Assembly: GCA_023511915.1 (NCBI GenBank)
Contig: JAIMAN010000013.1
Coordinates: forward strand, 1 to 51,363
Direction of reading: 5' to 3'
DNA: 51,363 bases
Source of the DNA: Armatimonadota bacterium
GTDB taxonomy: Bacteria > Armatimonadota > Fimbriimonadia > Fimbriimonadales > GBS-DC
The translations under genes were made by a program, and so were the position numbers. Below the pieces are notes generated by a model. The model did not search any database, had not been told where the DNA came from, and was given only the letters and a program-made list of their open reading frames with translations. Each line of letters opens with the position of its first letter. Within the stretch, counting starts at the first letter, position 1. Shown in pieces: positions 1 through 7,745 of the stretch.

Positions 1-66
1 GCCCAAGCCGCCGAAGCCGCCAAAACCGCCGCCGCCCAAGCCGCCGAAGCCGCCAAAACCGCCAAG
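1..66. repeat. 33-bp tandem repeat inside pilQ
   Basis: Two adjacent 33-bp units (1-33 and 34-66) are nearly identical, differing in the last few bases. On the minus strand they encode an 11-residue Gly/Phe/Leu unit of pilQ. More units may lie beyond the left edge. The array could change length by slippage. Confidence 0.8.
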
Positions 67-558
67 ACCGCCGCCACCGCTCTGCAGCTCATACTGAGCG
101 TAGTTGATGAGGGTGCCTCCAAGCAGCGCGGCAATCAGCGTGGGGCTAGCGTAGTTCAGCTGCACCTTCTCGGGCAGGTTCAGACGGACGCCCTCCTCAG
201 GCGTTGTAGTGTCTACATCCGGCGCAATCGGAGTCTCTTCAGGTTGACGCACCGTGACGAAGTAGACACCACTCTCGACGCGATAGGTCAGGTTCAGCGG
301 GCGCAGGATGTTGTCCAGCGCGACGGTGAACGGCACATCCGTCAGCGAGACGGTCACTGTACCTTGCACATTCGGGTCGAGCGTGTAGCTGACGCCAACG
401 CTGTCGAACAGCTGCTTCAGTACGAAGCGCACATCCGCCTGATCGTACTTGACCGTGACTCGGCGCTGCGTGGGGTCGCCGCCCTGCTGCGCCAGCAGCG
501 GGGACGCCTGCGCCGCTACCAAAACCGCAATCGCTGCCAGTATCAGTTTGGTTTTCAT
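1..558 (-). CDS. pilQ: PilQ-type secretin, N-terminal part (runs off left edge)
   Basis: The frame is open from an ATG at 558 to the window edge, 186 codons with no stop, so this is the N-terminus of a longer protein. It starts with a signal peptide (MKTKLILAAIAVLVAAQAS, cleavage near LLAQ), then a secretin/TonB short N-terminal (STN) domain at about residues 32-105 (KYDQADVRFVLKQLFD, NILRPLNLTYRVE), then an N-type domain that breaks into a Gly/Phe-rich run at the edge. A strong Shine-Dalgarno GGAGGTAGAACG precedes the ATG. As the last gene after pilM-N-O-P it should be the outer-membrane secretin through which the type IV pilus exits. The ring-forming C-terminal domain lies outside the window. 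Confidence 0.85.
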   Translation of the reverse strand, partial: MKTKLILAAIAVLVAAQASPLLAQQGGDPTQRRVTVKYDQADVRFVLKQLFDSVGVSYTLDPNVQGTVTVSLTDVPFTVALDNILRPLNLTYRVESGVYFVTVRQPEETPIAPDVDTTTPEEGVRLNLPEKVQLNYASPTLIAALLGGTLINYAQYELQSGGGGLGGFGGFGGLGGGGFGGFGGLG

Positions 559-602
559 CGTTCTACCTCCATGCATATTACGCTTCTGCGGGTGTTCTGT
601 TT

Positions 603-1328
603 CTAAATGTCGGGCGCGCGTCCGCCGCGTCCACCGCCGGGCGCGCCCAATCCGCCTGCGCCAGGTGCGCCTGGAGGCGCGCCAGGTCCGCCGCCGCGCG
701 GCGCGCCAAAGCCTGCACCGCCGCCGCCGACATTGCCAGGCGGCTCGTAGGGTACGCGCACCTCACGCGGGTTGCCCTTCGAGCGGCGGAGAATCAGCCC
801 TGTCTCGGTAATTGATGCCACGCGGAACTCGCCGACCATATCGCCTGGATAGACGATGCGGGGCAGCTCGCCCTCCTGCTCGAGGATTGCGGAGACCGTT
901 GCCCCGATGATGATGCCCGCCACCCGACGGCGCGGCTGCGGTTCGAACGGTTCGGGCAGCTCCACCTTCGGCGGTTTGGGCGGGCTTGCCAGCACGAAGT
1001 AGCGTGCGGGGTCAAAGGCGTCCGCTTGCATCGCCTCCACCTCTTCGGGTAGGGGCGCGAACGGGTCGCGGCGCGGGGTGAACTGCGGGCGCGCCGCTGC
1101 GGGCTGGGGCGCCGCCGCCATCGTCGTTGGAGGCGGCGGCGTGAATCCGCCACTCGGAGACGGGGGCGCCAGACCACCGCCATTGCGGTCAATATCGGGC
1201 GGTGTTGGCGGCGGTTGCGACGCACTGTTGTCCCCGCCACCGCCCGTGAACACCAATAGCAGCGCGATGGCAATCACCACCAGCACAATCACCGCTACCG
1301 CCAACGCGATTTGCGTTTCCTTCTTCAT
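603..1328 (-). CDS. pilP: PilP-like type IV pilus protein
   Basis: 241 residues. It has an N-terminal membrane anchor (residues 5-28), then a Pro/Gly-rich linker, then a PilP-like segment starting at RRDPFAPL (about 86) and a compact beta domain (VAGIIIGATVSAILEQE through REVRVPYEP). The C-terminus is a Gly/Pro/Ala-rich tail of about 45 residues. Classical PilP is a lipoprotein, but no lipobox is visible here, so this one looks anchored by a transmembrane helix. In the pilus machine PilP links the PilN/PilO inner-membrane ring to the PilQ secretin. It sits between pilO and pilQ, with SD AGGTGAGCC before the ATG. The family call rests on gene order and the RDPF motif. Confidence 0.8.
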   Translation of the reverse strand: MKKETQIALAVAVIVLVVIAIALLLVFTGGGGDNSASQPPPTPPDIDRNGGGLAPPSPSGGFTPPPPTTMAAAPQPAAARPQFTPRRDPFAPLPEEVEAMQADAFDPARYFVLASPPKPPKVELPEPFEPQPRRRVAGIIIGATVSAILEQEGELPRIVYPGDMVGEFRVASITETGLILRRSKGNPREVRVPYEPPGNVGGGGAGFGAPRGGGPGAPPGAPGAGGLGAPGGGRGGRAPDI

Positions 1329-1373
1329 TCTGGCTCACCTCTGAATTCGCGTCTCATCGGCAAACTCCTGCCG

Positions 1374-2102
1374 TTAGGGACCCGACGCGCCGAAGCCCCC
1401 CCCGAAACCGCCGCCAAAGCCGCCGCCGAAACCACCCGGCGCGCCGCCCGCACCTGCCTGCGGCGAGGACGGCACATTCGGACCCGGTCGGTCGCCGTTG
1501 CGCGGGTAAACGAACGCCACGAGCGTGTAGCTACCAATCAGATTCGGGCTCATCCCCGAAATCGTTAGCCCGTCGACCAGCACCACCAAGTTCGGCACAT
1601 CGTTCCATTTTCGGACATGGTTGAGCAATCCTTCAAAGGACGACGCGCGCACTTGTACCGTGCCCAACGGAAAGACCAGCGCGAGCGCGGGAATCGCGTT
1701 CGGGTCGTTCGGGGGCGGCGGCATCGCAACGGTGTAGAGCCGCTGCACGCCCGTTTTCGCGGGCCAAGCCTCCAGTTTTTTGGCGATCTCGCGCGTCATG
1801 TCGGGATACTGCATCCACGCCTTGAGGCGGTCGCTGAGGTCGATGGTGTTGACGGGCATCTTAGCGCGGTCGATGGCTGCCAAGTCGCGGTTCGCCTGCT
1901 CCACGCGCGCTTGCGCCTGCTGCACCAGTTGCCGCGCACGGGGAATCTGTGCGACCTTCTGCTCCAGCTGGGCGATATTGTCCTCGTGATATTTGATGTT
2001 CTGCAGGGTCGGGCGGATGCCAAGCAGATAGATTGCGGCAGCCACCACGATGGTCGCCACCAGCCCGATTGAAACCTTCGCGAACATGCTGAGTCCTTTC
2101 AT
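1374..2102 (-). CDS. pilO: PilO type IV pilus inner-membrane protein
   Basis: 242 residues from the ATG at 2102, which follows SD AAGGAGGCTGAC. An upstream in-frame ATG at 2207 would overlap pilN and is unlikely. There is one transmembrane helix (residues 9-27), a coiled coil (NIKYHEDNIAQLEQKVAQI through about residue 70), then a ferredoxin-like PilO domain (MPPPPNDPNAIPALALVFPL, FEGLLNHVRKWNDVPNLV). The tail is a pure Gly/Phe repeat (GGFGGGFGGGFGG). PilO pairs with PilN in the alignment subcomplex of the type IV pilus. The gene begins 10 bp after pilN ends. Confidence 0.9.
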   Translation of the reverse strand: MKGLSMFAKVSIGLVATIVVAAAIYLLGIRPTLQNIKYHEDNIAQLEQKVAQIPRARQLVQQAQARVEQANRDLAAIDRAKMPVNTIDLSDRLKAWMQYPDMTREIAKKLEAWPAKTGVQRLYTVAMPPPPNDPNAIPALALVFPLGTVQVRASSFEGLLNHVRKWNDVPNLVVLVDGLTISGMSPNLIGSYTLVAFVYPRNGDRPGPNVPSSPQAGAGGAPGGFGGGFGGGFGGGFGASGP

Positions 2103-2112
2103 GTCAGCCTCC

Positions 2113-2985
2113 TTAGATGCCCATTCCGCGTCCACCCAAAGCCGATGGAGGCGCAGGTGCACCGCCGCCGAATCCGCCCAGCGTGGGCAGCCCACCGCCC
2201 CCACCAATACTCAGACCGGGCACACTCCCTGGCGGCGCAGGGGGTGCAATCGGCTCCTTGAGGTACGCCACCACTTGGAACGGCATCAGGTTCGCAGGCG
2301 AGCTGCCTGCTTGTGTCCCACCGCCGCCTGCAAAGCCGCCGCCGAATCCGCCGCCAGGCGTGCCCAGCGAAGGCGGGGGTGGAGGCGGCGCGCCGCCGCC
2401 AACGCCTGACAAGCCGCCCACCATCGGTCCCGCAGGCGCGCCGCCGCCAAAACCGCCAAACCCAGGCGCCGTCATCCCCGCTTGACCGCCCCCCGAAGGA
2501 TAGCCCGGCAACGACGCCGAAGTGAGGCTGACCGCCGTGAACAGCGGGCAGTTATACATCGTCTGCAAATACAGACCCAGCTCGCGAATCCCCTTCGTGA
2601 AGCCCGACAGCTGCAGCTGGTTGCCCTGCGCCACTTGCATTCCTGCGTAGCGCACGCGCGGCGAGGTGTAGCGGCTCACCTCACTGTAGAGTTCGGGGTA
2701 CTTGAGGTTGTGCTGCTGCACGCGCTTGACCCACTCCGCTTTGCCTAGCGCAATCGCCGCCGAGTCGATGAGCGCGTTCGCCTGATTGTAGAGGCTATCC
2801 ACTTGCTGCGCTTGCGCCTCTAACTCGCTCTTGCGCGCCTGCAGCTCGCGCAGCGTGCCTTGTGCGCTCACCATCCAGAACGCCATCAGCGCGTTGACCA
2901 CAATAAACAGCACCACCAGCAGCGCGATAATCTGCTTGTTGATCTTCCGCTGGCGTACATAATCGGGTACAAGGTTCAGTTTCAT
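2113..2985 (-). CDS. pilN: PilN type IV pilus inner-membrane protein
   Basis: 290 residues. The opening MKLNLVPDYVRQRK resembles the cytoplasmic PilN motif that docks on PilM. A transmembrane helix spans about 19-40, followed by a coiled coil (LRELQARKSELEAQAQQVD) and a PilN core to about residue 150. The last roughly 130 residues are Gly/Pro/Phe-rich, interrupted by a short ordered piece (PFQVVAYLKEPIAPP) at about 231. Usual PilN proteins are near 190 residues, so the low-complexity section accounts for the extra length. SD GGAGGCGG precedes the ATG, 15 bp after pilM. Confidence 0.9.
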   Translation of the reverse strand: MKLNLVPDYVRQRKINKQIIALLVVLFIVVNALMAFWMVSAQGTLRELQARKSELEAQAQQVDSLYNQANALIDSAAIALGKAEWVKRVQQHNLKYPELYSEVSRYTSPRVRYAGMQVAQGNQLQLSGFTKGIRELGLYLQTMYNCPLFTAVSLTSASLPGYPSGGGQAGMTAPGFGGFGGGAPAGPMVGGLSGVGGGAPPPPPPSLGTPGGGFGGGFAGGGGTQAGSSPANLMPFQVVAYLKEPIAPPAPPGSVPGLSIGGGGGLPTLGGFGGGAPAPPSALGGRGMGI

Positions 2986-3000
2986 CCGTGACCGCCTCCG

Positions 3001-4308
3001 TTAAAAGCTCGCGTGCAAGCCCATCCCGACCGCCACCGCCATCAGGTGCGCGTTGGCGGCGACATATTCAGGACCATGCCGCTTCACCTGCAACTGGACG
3101 CCTTTAAAGGGGTTCCCCACCACCGTAGGGATTCCTACCGCTTGGGCGATGAATTGATCCAGATTCGGCATAATTGCCCCACCGCCGCACAGCACGATGG
3201 TCTGCACATCCGCGTCGGGGTTGCGGCTGCGGAAGTATTCGATGGAGCGGCGGATCTCGCTGACCAGCTCTTCCAACAGCGGGTAAATCGCGAGGAATAC
3301 TTCCGTCTTGCGCGGGTCGGTCGGCGATTGCACAGGTAGCGCAGGCTCTGGCTCCGCAGTGGGCGCGTCTGCAGGCTCGGGTTCGCTGGGCGTCGCAAAC
3401 GGCGAGGGCGGGATGTCGGGTTCAGGCGCGGTGAACGAGCCAGGCGTCATAAACGGCGACGGCTCGGGCGCAATCGTCGGTTCGCTGCCCAAGCCCGGCG
3501 TGTAAAACCCGCCCGTGGGCATGCCAGGCACGCCGAACGGCGAGGTCGCCTGCGGGATTTGATCGATCAGCACCTCCGCCAGTTGCGCCTTGAGCTGTTC
3601 GGCGTCCGCCTCCGAAATCATCAGCCGCTCGGCAATCGCGCGGGTGAGCATGTTGCCGCCTGTAGGCAAGATGCGCGGGAAGCTGAGGTAGCCCTGACTG
3701 TAGATATCGATCGAGGTCGCCTCCGCACCGAGATTGACCACCGCCACATTCTGGTTTTGCAGGTCGGGTTGCGTGAGGAGCAGGCTGCGCGCCAACGCCA
3801 ACGGCTCGACATCGATGGCATACGGCTCCAGCCCCAACTTGTCGGCGATGTCGACCAGCCCGTCGACGGCGTCCTGCTGCGCAACCGCCAGCACGACCTC
3901 CATGTTGTCGGCGCTGGGGTTCGCGCCAGGGCGACGCACCACCTCATACGCCGACTGCACGCGCGTGTCAGCGAACGGGATGTTGCGCCCAATCTCCCAG
4001 TCCATGTGCTGCTTGAGTTCGACAGCGTTCATGCGCGGCACTTCGAGGATGCGCACCACCACCGAGTTTTGCCCTGCGAGCGCGAACGCTGCCTGCTTCG
4101 TGCCGACGCCCGTCTCGGCGAGCAGTTTCTTCAAAGTCGCCGCGACCGCCGCCTTGTCTACAACGCCTGTGCTATCGACCGCGCCTTCAGGGGTCGGCGC
4201 GATGCCGATGTTCGTCACCACAGGCGGACGCCCGGCACGCACCTCCGCTACCTTGATAAAGCGGCTCCCTAAGTCGATTCCCACGACGATGCCTGGTTGT
4301 TTCGCCAT
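3001..4308 (-). CDS. pilM: PilM actin-like pilus assembly ATPase
   Basis: 435 residues of the FtsA/actin-like fold. The phosphate-1 motif is VVGIDLGSRFIKVAEV (8-23); the second nucleotide motif is VVNLGAEATSIDIYSQG (190-206); the adenosine motif is IVLCGGGAIMPNLDQFI near 375. PilM is cytoplasmic and binds the PilN N-terminus. A Pro/Glu/Ser-rich insertion of about 80 residues (252-333) splits the actin core and is unusual; most PilM proteins are near 350 residues. It is the first gene of the operon, with SD AGGAGAACGGC and a -10 box at 4378-4383. Confidence 0.92.
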   Translation of the reverse strand: MAKQPGIVVGIDLGSRFIKVAEVRAGRPPVVTNIGIAPTPEGAVDSTGVVDKAAVAATLKKLLAETGVGTKQAAFALAGQNSVVVRILEVPRMNAVELKQHMDWEIGRNIPFADTRVQSAYEVVRRPGANPSADNMEVVLAVAQQDAVDGLVDIADKLGLEPYAIDVEPLALARSLLLTQPDLQNQNVAVVNLGAEATSIDIYSQGYLSFPRILPTGGNMLTRAIAERLMISEADAEQLKAQLAEVLIDQIPQATSPFGVPGMPTGGFYTPGLGSEPTIAPEPSPFMTPGSFTAPEPDIPPSPFATPSEPEPADAPTAEPEPALPVQSPTDPRKTEVFLAIYPLLEELVSEIRRSIEYFRSRNPDADVQTIVLCGGGAIMPNLDQFIAQAVGIPTVVGNPFKGVQLQVKRHGPEYVAANAHLMAVAVGMGLHASF

Positions 4309-4377
4309 GCCGTTCTCCTGATGCTACCGATTCTGCGGCAGGGCTACGGTTCCTACCGCCCATCCGCAACCTTCGGT

Positions 4378-4383
4378 ATTGTA
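4378..4383 (-). promoter_or_regulatory. -10 box of the pil operon
   Basis: Minus-strand GGGTACAAT lies about 70 nt upstream of the pilM ATG. It matches the GGTATAMT pattern seen before many genes here. The leader of about 65 nt is among the longest in the window. Confidence 0.5.
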
Positions 4384-4398
4384 CCCGATAACTTCAAC

Positions 4399-4438
4399 GG
4401 CGATTGCCAATCTCCTGCTGGGTGAGACGGCAATCGCC
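4399..4438. terminator. Hairpin between the ABM gene and the pil promoter
   Basis: A perfect 10-bp inverted repeat (GGCGATTGCC at 4399-4408, GGCAATCGCC at 4429-4438) encloses a second TCTC/GAGA stem. It follows the stop of the ABM-domain gene and precedes the pilM promoter, as a terminator would. No clear U-tract follows on the minus strand. Confidence 0.55.
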
Positions 4439-4463
4439 GCGAAATGTCTCAGATTCGGCAGGC

Positions 4464-4841
4464 TCAGCGGGTGATGACCTCGTAGGTGCGGAAATCGGAA
4501 CGCATCGGCGGCTCTTCGCCGCGCGCTTTGGCGGCGCGGATGTCTTCAAAGCCGCGCGTGTGCCCCTCCAGAAACTCTGGCGACTGCAGCCACGCGCGAA
4601 AATGCGCCTCGCTGTCCCAGTGGCTCACCACCAGGTAGGCGTCGCCGTCCTGCTGCGGGCGCAAGACATACATCCCGCGAAAGCCCGGCAAACGGTCAAT
4701 CGCGCGCGCCCGCGTCTTAAACAGGTACTCGAACCGCTCGCGATACTCAGGCGTGCAAGTGATGTAGTTAATCGCCACGAACCCCTCCGATTCGGGGGTC
4801 TCCACAACTGCCTGCTGCGTATGCTCCTCCATAGAAACCAT
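4464..4841 (-). CDS. Antibiotic biosynthesis monooxygenase (ABM) domain protein
   Basis: 125 residues. It has a single dimeric alpha/beta-barrel ABM domain: FVAINYITCTPEYRERFEYLF, then PGFRGMYVLRPQQDGDAYLV, SHWDSEAHFRAWLQSPEF. Related proteins include heme-degrading IsdG/HmoB types and many of unknown role; the catalytic residues cannot be assigned here. The start at 4841 is chosen because SD GGAGGCG sits just before it and the -10 box (4864-4869) leaves only a short leader; in-frame ATGs at 4880 and 4853 lie upstream of or too near that box. The BtuF-like gene upstream is a possible hint of a metal or heme link, but that is weak. Confidence 0.75.
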   Translation of the reverse strand: MVSMEEHTQQAVVETPESEGFVAINYITCTPEYRERFEYLFKTRARAIDRLPGFRGMYVLRPQQDGDAYLVVSHWDSEAHFRAWLQSPEFLEGHTRGFEDIRAAKARGEEPPMRSDFRTYEVITR

Positions 4842-4863
4842 CGTCGCCTCCATTTCTCTATAG

Positions 4864-4869
4864 AATATA
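4864..4869 (-). promoter_or_regulatory. -10 box of the ABM gene
   Basis: Minus-strand GGGTATATT. The predicted transcript starts near 4857, about 16 nt before the ATG at 4841, with an SD between. Confidence 0.5.
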
Positions 4870-4889
4870 CCCTTAGCCACGCTAAGAAA

Positions 4890-5636
4890 TCAAGTCCCCC
4901 GCCGCACACATTCAGCAATTTGCTCTAATCCATTAACCGATCGGGGCGATTCGCGTAGCACCCAGTCGGGGTTCAGTTCGTAGACGCGGCGGTTTCTGAC
5001 AGCGGGCGTGCGTTGCCAGCGCGGATGCCCAAGCACAGCGTCTGCCTTCGGACCCGCCAGCAGGATGACTTCGGGCGCGCCGCCAAGCGCGGTTTCGAGG
5101 CTCACGGCTTTGAAGCCGCTGAACGCGGACGCCAGCGCGTTGCGTGCGCCTGCGAGGGTCATCATCTCGTCGGCGAAGGTGTCGCGCCCCGCCGCCCAAA
5201 GTGGCTCGACGCTAACCGCAAACAGCGCGCTGGGGCGAAGCTTGGGCGCCTGGCGACGCACACGCGCCACCCGCGCCTGCATCGCGCTCACCAACTGAGT
5301 CGCTGCGCGCGCAGTGCCTGTCGCCGTGCCGATTGCACGGGTAAAGGCGTACAGTTTCTCGAAGCGGTTCGGGTTCGCATGCAGCACGCGCAGCCCAAGA
5401 CGCTTCAGCACGGGGATGACTCGCGCGTTTAGCACCTCGTGCGCGACCACCAAGTCGGGTTTGAGGGCGACCACCTTTTCGGGGCTGATTTGGTAGTCGC
5501 CGACTTTGGGCTTGCGCCGCGCCGCTGGGGGGTAGTCGCAAATCTCCGTCACGCCCACAACGCGCGGCTCCAGCCCCAGCGCGAACAGAATCTCGGTGAT
5601 CGACGGCGCTAATGAGACGATGCGCTGTACGCTCAT
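4890..5636 (-). CDS. BtuF-like periplasmic-binding-fold protein without signal peptide
   Basis: 248 residues spanning both lobes of the helical-backbone metal receptor (vitamin B12 / Fe-siderophore binding) family: RIVSLAPSITEILFALGL at the start, DLVVAHEV in the first lobe, a long linking helix (about 100-130), and FADEMMTLAGARNALA plus PEVILLAGPKADAVL in the second. Normal family members begin with a signal peptide or lipobox; this one starts directly at the fold (MSVQRIVSLAPS), so it may be cytoplasmic. The ATG is 2 bp after the rph stop, indicating cotranscription. No permease or ATPase genes are nearby. Confidence 0.8.
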   Translation of the reverse strand: MSVQRIVSLAPSITEILFALGLEPRVVGVTEICDYPPAARRKPKVGDYQISPEKVVALKPDLVVAHEVLNARVIPVLKRLGLRVLHANPNRFEKLYAFTRAIGTATGTARAATQLVSAMQARVARVRRQAPKLRPSALFAVSVEPLWAAGRDTFADEMMTLAGARNALASAFSGFKAVSLETALGGAPEVILLAGPKADAVLGHPRWQRTPAVRNRRVYELNPDWVLRESPRSVNGLEQIAECVRRGT

Positions 5637-5638
5637 GG

Positions 5639-6370
5639 CTATCGGTTCAGCACCTGTTCCACCGCCTGCGCTTGCAGTTTGAAAATCTGTTCCAGCCCGC
5701 CCTGTGCGAGGTCAAGCAGGCGGTTCAGTCGCTCGCGCGAGAAGGGCGCGCTCTCCGCCGTGCCCTGCACCTCCACGAACCGCCCGCGATCGGTCATCAC
5801 GATGTTCATATCGACGGCAGCCTGCACATCCTCTTCGTAGCACAGGTCGAGCAGTTCCTCGTTGCGCACGACGCCGACGCTGATCGCGGCGACGCGCTCT
5901 TGGAACGGCAGGCGGTTGAGGTAGCCCTGATCCATCATCCAGCGGCAAGCGTGCGCGAGGGCGACGAACGCGCCCGTAATCGCCGCCGTGCGCGTGCCGC
6001 CGTCCGCCTGTAGCACATCGCAGTCCAGCGTAATCGTGCGCTCGCCCAGTTGGGGAAGGTCTACCACCGCCCGCAGCGCGCGCCCAATCAGCCGCTGAAT
6101 CTCCATCGTGCGTCCTGTAGGCGTCCCGCGGGCGACCTCGCGTTGGCTGCGCTGTTTGCCCGCGCGCGGCAGCATGCTATACTCGGCGGTGATCCAGCCG
6201 CTGCCTGTACCCTTGAGAAACGGCGCGGTCTTGTCCTCCACCGTTGCGGTAATCAGCACGCGCGTGTTGCCCATCGTAATCAGGCACGACCCTTCCGCGT
6301 AGGGGTGAAAACCTGGCTCGAACTGAATCGGGCGCAACTCGTTCGCCGCTCTGCCGTCCACTCGTCGCAT
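5639..6370 (-). CDS. rph: Ribonuclease PH
   Basis: 243 residues, the normal size. RNase PH is a phosphorolytic 3' exoribonuclease that trims tRNA precursors. Family signatures are RVDGRAANELRPI at the start, GWITAEYSMLPRA, GRTMEIQRLIGRALRAV (phosphate and tRNA binding), TLDCDVLQADGGTRTAAI, and the active-site acidic segment DLCYEEDVQAAVDMN. The start at 6370 puts MRRVDGR at the N-terminus, as in homologues; an alternative GTG at 6400 would overlap the previous gene. No good SD is visible. It lies 16 bp after the Wzi-like gene and 2 bp before the BtuF-like gene. Confidence 0.95.
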   Translation of the reverse strand: MRRVDGRAANELRPIQFEPGFHPYAEGSCLITMGNTRVLITATVEDKTAPFLKGTGSGWITAEYSMLPRAGKQRSQREVARGTPTGRTMEIQRLIGRALRAVVDLPQLGERTITLDCDVLQADGGTRTAAITGAFVALAHACRWMMDQGYLNRLPFQERVAAISVGVVRNEELLDLCYEEDVQAAVDMNIVMTDRGRFVEVQGTAESAPFSRERLNRLLDLAQGGLEQIFKLQAQAVEQVLNR

Positions 6371-6386
6371 AACGGGGATAGGATAC

Positions 6387-7745
6387 CTAAAACTGCGCAC
6401 TCGCCTGCAGATACCAGCCCGCGCGGGTGGTGGGCGCGCCTGTGTCGCGCAGGCGGCTCGCGCGGTACTGCAGGCTAATCACGCCGCGCTCGGAGACCTG
6501 ATAGCCGACCGTGACGCCCAGCACATAGCCGCGCACGCCTGGGCGGTACTCATGGAAGCGACGCAGGCTCGCGTAGTCGACGGCGTAGAGCCACCGCCCT
6601 GCTTCGTGTTCCGCGCGGGCGTACAGCCCGATGCGGTTCGCGCCTATCGGATGCCCCATCGGCAGGTCTTTGTAGTAGTAAGCGTAGCGGCGTGGGTGGT
6701 TGGAGTTGTCGTAGACGCCGCCTGTGGGCGTGCCATCGGAGCGCACAAGTTCGAGAACGACCCGCGTGTTCGGCGCAGGGTGCAGCCGCGCGCCGATGAG
6801 CGTGGCGACCTTGCGCGGGGTAATTGAGGAGCCGCCGAATGCGGTGGGCGCGCGCAGGTCGTCCATCAGCCAAAACAGGTAGAGGCGGCTCTGCGCGTCG
6901 GGCTTATAGACCACGCCCACCTCCGCCAAGTAGTTGAACCAGCCTGACGCTCGCCTCGAATCGCTGTACCACTTCTGATACAGGTAGTAGGGAATGATTT
7001 GGCTCACTGCGCCTTCGGGCAGCGCAAGCGCTTTGAACGCTTCCGCCAGCGCGAGCGTCCACTGCGCCCCGAAGTCGCGCTCCAGTCGCCGCGCGCCCCA
7101 CCAAGTCGCCGCGCCGTCCTGTTCGAACTGGCTCAGAAACTGCTCGAACCGCCACTCGCCCAGCAGCGGGATGCGCACGGGGAATTGAACCGCGCCGTGC
7201 AACACGGGGGGCATTTCGTCGTTGACCAGCATGCCGCCGCTGTAGCCGCCAGCCCAGCGCAGCGTGCTGTAGCCGACCTGCCAGCGTACCGCCCCCGCCT
7301 GCTGCGTCAGCGTCGCGTAGGGGAGGGCACTGAACGCGCTGGGGTTCTCGCCCGCGCGACGGCGCGCGTCGCTCCAGACCACCTCCAGCAGGGTCTGCGC
7401 ATCAATCGCCCACGCGCCCACAATGCGGTAGGTCGCCTCCGCGGTGCGCCAGTCGCTCTGGTCGGGGAACGCGAACGCCTGCACCTCCGCCATCAGTAGT
7501 GTCGCGCGTGCGGGCAGCGACGGCGCGTCGCCCAGTTTCCAGCGGGCGACTTGCGCAGAAGGTTGCGCCTCGCGGGGCAGCGTGCGCAGGAACTCGTCCG
7601 CGCTGCGGGGCACGCGCAGCAGCGTCGCAGGCGACGGGCGTTCCCGCGCCAGGTAGTCGTACAGCGGGTCGTCGCGCGACGGGAGATGTTGCGCCATGCC
7701 CGCCGCAATCAACGCAAGCCCCGCCAGCGCGCCCCAGCGTCTCAA
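6387..7745 (-). CDS. Wzi-like capsule assembly outer-membrane protein
   Basis: 452 residues. A hydrophobic N-terminus (RRWGALAGLALIAAGMAQH) acts as signal sequence, followed by a long run of alternating beta-strand pattern rich in Trp/Tyr/Arg, ending in an aromatic C-terminus (GWYLQASAQF) typical of outer-membrane barrels. Segments such as QIIPYYLYQKWYSDSRR and PNTRVVLELVRSDGTP suggest the Wzi capsule-assembly family, which binds surface polysaccharide. A TTG start at 7745 is chosen: it overlaps the upstream stop by 4 bp (TTGA) and follows SD GGAGGGCGG. The same frame is open much further upstream, but only as a shadow of the dehydratase gene. The neighbour supports a surface-polysaccharide role. 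Confidence 0.7.
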   Translation of the reverse strand: MRRWGALAGLALIAAGMAQHLPSRDDPLYDYLARERPSPATLLRVPRSADEFLRTLPREAQPSAQVARWKLGDAPSLPARATLLMAEVQAFAFPDQSDWRTAEATYRIVGAWAIDAQTLLEVVWSDARRRAGENPSAFSALPYATLTQQAGAVRWQVGYSTLRWAGGYSGGMLVNDEMPPVLHGAVQFPVRIPLLGEWRFEQFLSQFEQDGAATWWGARRLERDFGAQWTLALAEAFKALALPEGAVSQIIPYYLYQKWYSDSRRASGWFNYLAEVGVVYKPDAQSRLYLFWLMDDLRAPTAFGGSSITPRKVATLIGARLHPAPNTRVVLELVRSDGTPTGGVYDNSNHPRRYAYYYKDLPMGHPIGANRIGLYARAEHEAGRWLYAVDYASLRRFHEYRPGVRGYVLGVTVGYQVSERGVISLQYRASRLRDTGAPTTRAGWYLQASAQF

